A DNA stretch of 32,732 nt from Coriobacteriaceae bacterium (GTDB lineage Bacteria > Actinomycetota > Coriobacteriia > Coriobacteriales > Eggerthellaceae): assembly GCA_015062685.1 (NCBI GenBank), contig SUUE01000017.1, positions 1-32,732 of the forward strand, read 5' to 3'. The translations under genes were made by a program, and so were the position numbers. Position 1 is the first letter of the stretch; each line of letters begins with the position of its first letter. Under the pieces are notes generated by a model. The model saw nothing but the letters and a program-made list of their open reading frames with translations, was not told where the DNA came from and made no database searches. Positions 27,364-32,732 of this stretch are shown piece after piece.

Positions 27364-27435
27364 GAGGACGCGCGGAGCGCGCCCCTACAAGCCATACGCA
27401 CTGTTGCCCCGTAGGGGCGCGCTCCGCGCGTCCTC
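27364..27435. repeat. Perfect 25-bp GTAGGGGCGC-type inverted repeat
   Basis: Arms 27364-27388 and 27411-27435 are exact inverted copies (25 of 25) around a 22-base centre. Here the GTAGGGG/CCCCTAC ends face inward, opposite to the copy at 7655-7715. It lies between the atp terminator and rnpB, with no ORF. Confidence 0.9.
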
Positions 27436-27487
27436 TAGCCAAAGCCGGATGCTGATTGCGGCGCTGGACGTAGGCCAGCACAACAAG

Positions 27488-27828
27488 AAAAGCGAGTGAG
27501 CCGGTAAGCCGGGTTCTGTCGTTGGACGGTCATTTATCTAGGACGTCAGTCGCCTGCCGCCTCGAGCGCGCAACCCGGATGCGTGGCGGGCCACCACATG
27601 GCATCCCTATTTGCGTTTGCTCCGGATGGGGTTTACCAAGCCGCGCCGTTACCGACACGCTGGTGCGCTCTTACCGCACCGTTTCAGCTTTTCTCCCGAC
27701 AAGCGGGGGAGTTTTCTTTTCTGTGGCACTATCCATCGGGTCGCCCCGCCCAGCCGTTAGCTGGCATCCTGCCCTTCGGAGCCCGGACTTTCCTCGTGCA
27801 ACGCACGCGACCGCCTGGCCCACTCGCG
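27488..27828 (-). ncRNA. rnpB: RNase P RNA
   Basis: Catalytic RNA that trims tRNA 5' ends. Reading leftward, the conserved GAGGAAAGTCCGGGC segment, GTAAGAGCGCACCAG and the 3' ACAGAACCCGGCTTAC segment are all present in order. The 5' end GCGAGTGGGCC pairs with the 3' end GGCTCACTCGC (P1, 11 pairs with one G-T), which sets the limits; a short T-run follows. Length about 340 nt fits a bacterial type A RNA. It is antisense to a spurious long reading frame that joins thiN. Confidence 0.95.
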
Positions 27829-27833
27829 TGTGG

Positions 27834-27840
27834 TATTGTA
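27834..27840. promoter_or_regulatory. Overlapping divergent -10 elements of rnpB and thiN
   Basis: On the minus strand TACAAT (27840-27835) is placed 7 bases before the inferred rnpB 5' end. On the plus strand the same bases give TG-G-TATTGT (TATTGT 27834-27839), an extended -10 that would start thiN mRNA near 27846, only about four bases before its ATG. Confidence 0.5.
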
Positions 27841-27849
27841 GCAAATACT

Positions 27850-28491
27850 ATGACATCCAAGGCTTTTACATGTGCCCTTGTGGCTGCTAGCGACTTCAAT
27901 GCGGCGGCGTTTACCGACCGGTGGTCAGCAGGCGCATTCGATCTGATCGTCGCTGTGGACGGCGGTTTCGCGCATTTGCAGTCAGTGAGCTGCGATCCCG
28001 ATGTGGCTGTAGGCGATTTCGATTCGCTCGGCTACGTCCCCATGTGCAAGGAGGTCATCGAGCATCCGACGCACAAGGACAAGTCTGATCTGGAGCTCGC
28101 GCTCGATTACGTGCTTGCACGGGGCGCGGGGCGTGTTGTCGTGTACGGTGCGCTCGGGGGCAGACTCGACCATTCGGTGGGTAACCTGCAGATGTGCGCG
28201 CGCTTCGCGGAGTGTGGCGTTGCTGTTGAGCTCGTGGATGTGGAGTGCGTCGTGAGTGTTCTCGTGGGCCCTGGTACGCTCGAATTGCCGCGATTGGAGC
28301 GCGGAACCGTCTCGGTGTTTTCGGCGGTTGACGAGGCACGCTGTGTCACGGAGCGCGGCATGGAGTATGCGCTCGAGGGCGAGAACTTGACGAACCGTAC
28401 AACGAGGGGGCTCTCGAACGAGCTCATAGGCAGGCCCTCGTCAGTCACCGTCGAAGAAGGCACGCTTTTCGTATTTCATCCCATCGCCTAA
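27850..28491 (+). CDS. thiN: Thiamine pyrophosphokinase
   Basis: Converts thiamine directly to thiamine pyrophosphate using ATP. The 213-residue protein shows VAVDGGFAHL (35-44), the metal-binding VGDFDSLG (54-61), KDKSDLELAL (76-85) and YGALGGRLDHSVGN, the standard TPK core, with a beta-rich C-terminal domain ending in EEGTLFVFHPIA. The frame runs upstream across rnpB, but the ATG at 27850 gives the expected N-terminus and lies just after a promoter; it has no ribosome site and is probably leaderless or nearly so. It precedes, but is outside, the riboswitch-controlled thi operon. Confidence 0.9.
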   Translation: MTSKAFTCALVAASDFNAAAFTDRWSAGAFDLIVAVDGGFAHLQSVSCDPDVAVGDFDSLGYVPMCKEVIEHPTHKDKSDLELALDYVLARGAGRVVVYGALGGRLDHSVGNLQMCARFAECGVAVELVDVECVVSVLVGPGTLELPRLERGTVSVFSAVDEARCVTERGMEYALEGENLTNRTTRGLSNELIGRPSSVTVEEGTLFVFHPIA

Positions 28492-28502
28492 TCAATCTGG
28501 CC

Positions 28503-28508
28503 TATAAT
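28503..28508 (+). promoter_or_regulatory. -10 element of the thiMED operon
   Basis: A perfect TATAAT 11 bases after the thiN stop; transcription would start near 28515, at the first bases of the TPP riboswitch. No clear -35. Confidence 0.6.
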
Positions 28509-28516
28509 CGCCACCC

Positions 28517-28598
28517 GGGGAGCTCGTAGGTGCGGGCTGAGAGGAGACGCGATACGTCTCGACCCATGGAACCTGTCAGGGTAATGCCTACGAAGGGA
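28517..28598 (+). promoter_or_regulatory. TPP riboswitch (THI element)
   Basis: The conserved parts occur in order: GGGGAGC at the 5' end, GGGCTGAGAGG, a variable P3 stem (GAGACG/CGTCTC), ACCTGTCAGGGTAATGCC and the closing GAAGGGA. The 3' strand overlaps the thiM ribosome site (AAGGGAG, 28593-28599), so TPP binding most likely blocks translation initiation of thiM; no separate terminator hairpin is seen. Confidence 0.96.
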
Positions 28599-28606
28599 GA
28601 ATGATT

Positions 28607-29440
28607 ATGAAGCCTTATGCCCTGTCCCAAGCACTAAAGAATGTCCGCGCAACGACGCCGCTCGTGCATTGCATCACGAACTACGTCACGGTAAACGATT
28701 GCGCGAACGCGCTGCTCGCCTGCGGCGGCAGCCCCATCATGAGCGATGAGCCCAAGGATGTGCCCGATATCCAGGCGATTTGCGGTGGCCTCGTCCTCAA
28801 CATCGGCACGCTCAACGAGCTCACGATTGAGGGCATGTTTGCCGCTGGGGAGCGCGCCCGCGATTTGGGGCACCCCATCGTGCTCGACCCTGTCGGAGCA
28901 GGCGCGTCGGCGCTGCGCACGGACACCGCCGCCGAGCTGCTCAACGCCGTTGGCGCTCAGGTTATCCGCGCGAACATGTCGGAGGTCAAGGCGCTTGCCG
29001 GGGCCGCCGCCGCAACGCGCGGCGTGGATGTGAACCCCGACGACGCGGTGACCGAGGAGAACCTGCAGGCGAGCGCGGAGTTCGTCAAACAGGTAGCCGC
29101 CAAGACCGGCGCCATCGTGGCGGTCACGGGCGCCATCGACATCGTTGCCGATGCGGAGCGCGCCTTCGCCATCCGCAACGGCGCGCCGATCATGGGCAAG
29201 ATCACGGGCGCTGGCTGCATGCTCACGTGCGTGACAGCCGCTTACGCCGTTGCGAACCCCGACATGATGCTCGAGGCCGTTGTCGCGGCTGTGGCGGGCA
29301 TGGGGGCGGCTGGCGAGATGGCGCTGGCCCGTATGCAGCCCGTTGACGGCAACGCGTCGTTCCGCACGTATCTGATCGACGCGCTCTACAACATCAACGG
29401 CGAGGCGCTCGAGGCCATCGCTCGGGTCGAAGAGCTGTAA
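28607..29440 (+). CDS. thiM: Hydroxyethylthiazole kinase
   Basis: Phosphorylates the salvaged thiazole alcohol for thiamine synthesis. The 277-residue protein has PLVHCITNYVTVNDCANALL, the SPIMSDEP segment, VLDPVGAGAS, and GKITGAGCMLTC with the conserved C-terminal Gly-x-Gly-Cys. An ATG at 28601 is in frame but too close to the ribosome site, so 28607 is preferred. It is the first gene behind the TPP riboswitch and is followed two bases later by thiE. Confidence 0.95.
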   Translation: MKPYALSQALKNVRATTPLVHCITNYVTVNDCANALLACGGSPIMSDEPKDVPDIQAICGGLVLNIGTLNELTIEGMFAAGERARDLGHPIVLDPVGAGASALRTDTAAELLNAVGAQVIRANMSEVKALAGAAAATRGVDVNPDDAVTEENLQASAEFVKQVAAKTGAIVAVTGAIDIVADAERAFAIRNGAPIMGKITGAGCMLTCVTAAYAVANPDMMLEAVVAAVAGMGAAGEMALARMQPVDGNASFRTYLIDALYNINGEALEAIARVEEL

Positions 29441-29442
29441 AC

Positions 29443-30090
29443 ATGCCTTGGGATAAGGCGGTAATACGGGAATCCATGCTGCTCTACGCGGTGACCGACC
29501 GAGCATGGCTGCACGGCCGGTCTCTTGCGGAATGCGTGCACCAGGCTCTCGAGGGCGGGGCCACGTTCGTGCAGCTGCGCGAGAAGGACGCTTCGAAGGA
29601 AGAGACCATCGCGCTCGGGAAAGAGCTGCTGTCGCTCTGCCGTGCTGCGGGAGTGCCGTTCGTCGTTGACGACGACGTCGACGTTGCGCTCGCGGTTGGC
29701 GCGGACGGCGTGCATGTCGGTCAGGACGACGTGGCGTGCGCCCAGGCGCGTGCGGCGCTCGGCCCCGATGCCATCGTGGGCGTCTCCGCGCAGACGGTGG
29801 AGCAGGCGCTCAGAGCCCAGGCGGATGGCGCCGACTATCTTGGGGTGGGCGCGCTCATCCCCACTGCAACGAAGCCCGATGCCGTGGATGTGACGCCCGA
29901 GGAGCTGAGGGCCATTTGCGAGGCCGTCGATATCCCGGTCGTGGGCATCGGCGGGCTCAATGCGGGCACGATTCCCCAGCTCGAAGGACTGGGCGCTGAT
30001 GGGGCTGCCGTGGTGTCCGCGATATTTGCCGCAGACGATTGCCTGGCGGCTGCTCGAGAACTTAGATCGGTGTGCGAGAGGACGTTCTAA
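29443..30090 (+). CDS. thiE: Thiamine-phosphate synthase
   Basis: Joins hydroxymethylpyrimidine diphosphate and thiazole phosphate to thiamine monophosphate. The 215-residue TIM barrel shows LLYAVTDR, FVQLREKDAS, FVVDDDVDVALAVGADGVHVG, GVSAQT, the diagnostic YLGVGALIPTATKPDA, and VVGIGGLN. The ATG at 29443 follows thiM by two bases; the ATG at 29476 (MLLYAVTDR) is an alternative start with GGGAA nearby. The stop overlaps the thiD start (TAATG). Confidence 0.94.
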   Translation: MPWDKAVIRESMLLYAVTDRAWLHGRSLAECVHQALEGGATFVQLREKDASKEETIALGKELLSLCRAAGVPFVVDDDVDVALAVGADGVHVGQDDVACAQARAALGPDAIVGVSAQTVEQALRAQADGADYLGVGALIPTATKPDAVDVTPEELRAICEAVDIPVVGIGGLNAGTIPQLEGLGADGAAVVSAIFAADDCLAAARELRSVCERTF

Positions 30091-30884
30091 TGAGCAAGCT
30101 CAAATCGGTTCTGACCATCGCCGGATCAGACTCCTCTGGCGGAGCGGGCATCCAGGCCGATATCAAGACCATTCAGTCCATGGGGCTGTTCGCCCAGTCC
30201 GCCATCACGGCGCTGACTGCGCAGAACACGACCGGGGTTTACGGCGTGCACGATGTGCCGACCGATTTCGTGACCCAGCAGATAGACGTCGTCTTCGACG
30301 ACATTCGCCCCGACGCGGTCAAGATAGGGATGGTTTCCTCTGCGGAAATCGTCGCCTCGATCGTCGACGCCCTCAAGCGCAACGATGCCCGCAACATCGT
30401 GGTCGATCCGGTCATGGTGGCCACCAGTGGCTCCGAGCTTGCTTCCAACAGCGCCATTGCCGCGTTGCGCGACAAGTTGATTCCGCTTGCGACGGTTATC
30501 ACGCCCAACATGCCTGAGGCTGAGGCGTTGTTCGGCTCGCACATCGAGGCGCGCGACGAGCAGGAGCGTGCCGCCCTCGAGATCGCGCGTGCGGTGGGCG
30601 TTGCTGTGCTTGTGAAAGGAGGTCACGGCGAGAACGATGCGAACGACGTGCTCGCGCGACCCGATGGGAGCACCGTATGGTTCGAAGGGGAGCGGGTTGA
30701 CACTGCGAACACCCATGGGACGGGGTGCACCCTCTCGAGCGCCATCGCGTGCGGGCTCGCTCTCGGCAAAACGCTCGAGGACGCAGTTCGTGACGCGAAG
30801 GCGTATATCACGGGAGCCCTTTCCGCTGGTCTCGATTTGGGCAAGGGCTCGGGTCCTCTCGACCATATGTGGCAGCACCGCTAG
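30090..30884 (+). CDS. thiD: Hydroxymethylpyrimidine/phosphomethylpyrimidine kinase
   Basis: Carries out both phosphorylations of the pyrimidine precursor of thiamine. The 264-residue ribokinase-fold protein starts with LTIAGSDSSGGAGIQADIKT, then shows DPVMVATSG, TPNMPEAEAL, VLVKGGH and the C-terminal anion hole NTHGTGCTLSSAIA. The ATG at 30090 shares its A with the thiE stop and is preceded by GAGAGG; an in-frame TTG/ATG region further upstream is inside thiE. It is the last gene of the operon, before a strong terminator. Confidence 0.96.
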   Translation: MSKLKSVLTIAGSDSSGGAGIQADIKTIQSMGLFAQSAITALTAQNTTGVYGVHDVPTDFVTQQIDVVFDDIRPDAVKIGMVSSAEIVASIVDALKRNDARNIVVDPVMVATSGSELASNSAIAALRDKLIPLATVITPNMPEAEALFGSHIEARDEQERAALEIARAVGVAVLVKGGHGENDANDVLARPDGSTVWFEGERVDTANTHGTGCTLSSAIACGLALGKTLEDAVRDAKAYITGALSAGLDLGKGSGPLDHMWQHR

Positions 30885-30908
30885 AGTGCGTTAAGGATGG
30901 CTTTGTTC

Positions 30909-30939
30909 GGCTGCCCGGCGTTGTTCGGGCGGCCTTTTT
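30909..30939 (+). terminator. Intrinsic terminator of the thiMED operon
   Basis: GGCTGCCCG (30909-30917) pairs with CGGGCGGCC (30926-30934), one T-G pair, 8-base loop, followed by TTTTT. It lies 24 bases after thiD and just past the convergent GH30 stop. Confidence 0.92.
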
Positions 30940-30950
30940 CTTGTGCCGGG

Positions 30951-32288
30951 CTACCAGCAGATCGTTTGAATCGAGTGCGCGGGCGCGTCCAGATGGGCGA
31001 TACGCCTGCCAACTGCGCTCGAGCCCCAGGTGAGGTCGAAATCGCAGTCTTCGTCCCTACGGTTCAGCACGAAGAGCACGCGTTGGCCGTCTGGGTTCAC
31101 GAAGCCGCAGGTCTCGATCCAGCTCGTGTAGCGCGTCACGAGCATGCGGCGCGCCCCGATGCGCAGGAAGTGGCTGAAATGCCCCAGATAATAGAACGGC
31201 AGCCGCACGTTCAGGTTGCCGCTTTCTTCGTCGAACATGATGGGCGCGTCGCAGTAGTTGCCGACGTGGTTGGGGCCGCCTTGCGCGTTGAGCAGGATGT
31301 TCCAATCCAATATCGCGTTAGCCCCGGCCTCGAAATCGCCTATGACCTCGCGCGCGTAGTGCTCTGCATGGGAAAGCTCCCACCACTCGTCGCCCGCCGT
31401 GTAGAAATCGCACCCCTCGCTGAGGATGAGCTCGCGGTCGGGGCCGATAACGTCGCGCGTTGCCCGTAGCGCTTCGAAGTGGTCGCCCGCATACCAATGG
31501 AACGCGATTCCGTCCACATCGAGGGCTGCCTTGGGGTCTGCGAGGGCCTCCGTCGCGCGGTCGAGCACTCGGTCTTTGTTGTGGTCCCAGATGAACGTCT
31601 TCACGTGGCCGAGGCCTTCGGCGCGGAGGGCTGGCTTCAGGTGCTCGTGAAGGAACGCCATTTCCTGGCTCGTGCTATACAGGCACGATTCCCAAGTCTG
31701 GGCCGCCTGAGGCTCGTTCTGCACCGTGATGCGCCCGATGTTGACGCCTGCGGTGCGGTAGTCGGCTATCATCCTCGCGATCATGCGGGCCCACTGGTCT
31801 TGCATCCCGGGGCGCAGGTGACCCCCGAGCTTCATTGTGCGCGTCGTCTTCGCCCATGCGGGAGGGCTCCACGGCGACGCCAGGAACTCGAGCCTTGGAT
31901 TGACGCGCTGCGCGGCCTTCGCGAGGGGAAGCACGTAGGCCCAGTCGTCGTCGATCGAGAACCCCTCGAGCGTCTCGCTGGGCGCATCCATGTACGAGCG
32001 TGGCACGAGGGAGAAGTCGCAGCTCTGGATGCTCAAGCGGCAAAGGCTGTAGCGGTTGTGCTCCTCCGAGAAGCACAGGTTGAGGAAATGCTCTTGCGTC
32101 GCTTCGTCCATCTGGGCGAACGTGTGGCCAGATGCCTCGGTCAACGCGGCGCCGAAGCCAAGGAATGCCTGGTATTTGATGTCGGGGTATGCCTTCACGA
32201 GCTGCATCTCGGGGGAGATGGGGGCCGGGAGCACCTTGACGGTCGATTCTTCTAGCCTACGCGCCGAGTCGGTGATGTAGCGTTTCAT
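30951..32288 (-). CDS. GH30-family glycoside hydrolase (glucosylceramidase-like)
   Basis: A 445-residue retaining beta-glycosidase of family GH30. The barrel motifs FLGFGAALTEASGHT, LASPWSPPAWAKT and VQNEPQA are present; the predicted acid/base is Glu192 and the nucleophile Glu291 in LILSEGC. The 99-residue spacing fits the family, and a C-terminal beta region with YYLGHFSHFLRIGA follows. No signal peptide is seen, so the enzyme is probably cytosolic and needs an imported or small diffusible glucoside. The ATG at 32288 has a weak GAAAGG upstream. It stands alone between the thi operon and the tRNAs. Natural substrate unknown: glucosylceramide, a plant glucoside or a beta-glucan fragment are options. 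Confidence 0.88.
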   Translation of the reverse strand: MKRYITDSARRLEESTVKVLPAPISPEMQLVKAYPDIKYQAFLGFGAALTEASGHTFAQMDEATQEHFLNLCFSEEHNRYSLCRLSIQSCDFSLVPRSYMDAPSETLEGFSIDDDWAYVLPLAKAAQRVNPRLEFLASPWSPPAWAKTTRTMKLGGHLRPGMQDQWARMIARMIADYRTAGVNIGRITVQNEPQAAQTWESCLYSTSQEMAFLHEHLKPALRAEGLGHVKTFIWDHNKDRVLDRATEALADPKAALDVDGIAFHWYAGDHFEALRATRDVIGPDRELILSEGCDFYTAGDEWWELSHAEHYAREVIGDFEAGANAILDWNILLNAQGGPNHVGNYCDAPIMFDEESGNLNVRLPFYYLGHFSHFLRIGARRMLVTRYTSWIETCGFVNPDGQRVLFVLNRRDEDCDFDLTWGSSAVGRRIAHLDAPAHSIQTICW

Positions 32289-32317
32289 CGCGATGCCTTT
32301 CGCTTGACTGCCCTGCT

Positions 32318-32323
32318 ATTGTA
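32318..32323 (-). promoter_or_regulatory. -10 element of the GH30 gene
   Basis: TACAAT reads leftward, with a predicted start near 32311 and a leader of about 23 nt. No good -35 is apparent. Confidence 0.45.
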
Positions 32324-32363
32324 TCGCCCCACGTGCCGCCAAAGAATCACCATAAGTTATAGC

Positions 32364-32392
32364 TTGACGAAAGGCCTTGTGATGCGTAATAT
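32364..32392 (+). promoter_or_regulatory. Sigma70-type promoter of the tRNA pair
   Basis: TTGACG (32364-32369) and TAATAT (32387-32392) are separated by exactly 17 bases, the best -35/-10 pair in the window. Transcription would start near 32399, about 44 bases before tRNA-Gln. Confidence 0.75.
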
Positions 32393-32442
32393 ATCCATTC
32401 GCGCTTGCGTTTCGGTTTTCGAGGCGCACATCGAGAAATCGA

Positions 32443-32516
32443 TGGGGTGTCGTCTAATGGTAGGACAGCGGTTTCTGGTGCCGTATGTGGGGGTTCGACT
32501 CCTCCCACCCCAGCCA
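32443..32516 (+). tRNA. tRNA-Gln (anticodon CTG)
   Basis: A full cloverleaf can be drawn: 7-bp acceptor (TGGGGTG with CACCCCA), D-arm, anticodon stem 32468-32484 with loop TTCTGGT (CTG at 32475-32477), T-arm with GTTCGAC, discriminator G and encoded CCA. The U1-A72 first pair is typical of glutamine tRNA. Confidence 0.95.
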
Positions 32517-32540
32517 TTTTCGACAGCGCACAACATACGT

Positions 32541-32617
32541 GGCTCCGTCGTCTAGCGGTTTAGGACGCCGCCCTCTCAAGGCGGAGGTCGCCGGTTCGAA
32601 TCCGGTCGGAGCTACCA
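32541..32617 (+). tRNA. tRNA-Glu (anticodon CTC)
   Basis: Cloverleaf with acceptor GGCTCCG/CGGAGCT (first pair G-T), anticodon stem CCGCC/GGCGG with loop CTCTCAA (CTC at 32575-32577), T-loop TTCGAAT, discriminator A and encoded CCA. It lies 24 bases after tRNA-Gln and is probably cut from the same transcript. Confidence 0.96.
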
Positions 32618-32626
32618 GGAAACACG

Positions 32627-32660
32627 AGGTCAGGGTTGTAAAAGCCCTGACCTTTGGTTT
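32627..32660 (+). terminator. Probable terminator of the tRNA transcript
   Basis: AGGTCAGGG (32627-32635) and CCCTGACCT (32645-32653) form a perfect 9-bp stem with a 9-base loop, followed by TTTGGTTT. The T-run is interrupted. The remaining bases to the window end show no gene I can support. Confidence 0.7.
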
Positions 32661-32732
32661 ATAGGCAAGAACGTGTTGCCGTTTTTGGATGAACCCGCAG
32701 TTCAGACCCTTTAAAACATGTCCTAGAATTGA

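Noticed and set aside
27583-28491. A 302-codon frame joining the rnpB region to thiN
   Set aside because: Its first 89 codons run antisense across RNase P RNA; the thiamine pyrophosphokinase proper begins at the ATG at 27850.
32541-32732. Integrated element at the 3' end of tRNA-Glu
   Set aside because: tRNA genes are common integration sites, but no integrase or repeat of the tRNA end is seen in the 115 bases available.

Overview
The window is GC-rich, densely packed bacterial chromosome. The gene set, the F-type ATP synthase operon preceded by glyA/rpiB/dCMP deaminase, frequent -10 boxes with little or no leader, and tRNAs that encode CCA all fit an actinobacterium, most likely class Coriobacteriia. 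The class is an inference from gene content and codon style; the genus cannot be fixed by eye. No transposase, phage gene or CRISPR array is visible, so this is mainly core and metabolic chromosome, with short dispersed palindromes between genes.

Layout. 1-2179 (minus): a glycosyltransferase-like GT-B protein of unknown role followed by an ECF-type transporter ATPase that runs off the left edge. 2297-7631 (plus): a galactoside operon with a GPH sugar symporter, a cytosolic GH36 alpha-galactosidase, galactokinase and an unusually short class II GalT. Together they would import an alpha-galactoside, hydrolyse it and convert galactose to UDP-galactose/glucose-1-phosphate; galE and a regulator are not in the window. 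7756-11178 (minus): adenosylcobinamide-phosphate synthase (cbiB), an L-threonine-phosphate decarboxylase-type aminotransferase and a divergent ClC channel/transporter in one tight operon. 11326-14321 (plus): two overlapping flavoprotein genes (BaiN/HI0933 type and COG2509 type), the first with a predicted leaderless mRNA. 14331-14466: a nested palindromic element. 14499-16028: a fusion of a threonylcarbamoyl-AMP synthase domain to an alpha/beta hydrolase that keeps a perfect internal ribosome site. 16093-17583: glycerol kinase.

17667-18908 (minus) glyA is divergent from rpiB and a dCMP deaminase. 20098-27276 holds a complete F1Fo ATP synthase operon (small membrane protein, then a, c, b, delta, alpha, gamma, beta, epsilon) ending in a strong terminator. 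The RNase P RNA gene (27488-27828, minus) fires from a promoter overlapping that of thiN (thiamine pyrophosphokinase). A TPP riboswitch at 28517-28598 heads thiM-thiE-thiD, so the thiamine salvage enzymes sit together. A GH30 glycosidase (minus) and a tRNA-Gln/tRNA-Glu pair with a clear promoter close the window.

The most notable observations are: the TsaC-hydrolase fusion with its internal start; a family of GTAGGGGCGC palindromes at four intergenic sites, one inside the atp operon; the nested palindrome at 14331-14466; a start/frame conflict in the gene before atpB; the hairpin-filled atpB-atpE gap; a signal-peptide-like N-terminus on ATP synthase subunit b; an N-terminally short GalT; and the uncharacterised GT-B/ECF gene pair. 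No wholly new multi-gene system can be shown from the sequence alone.
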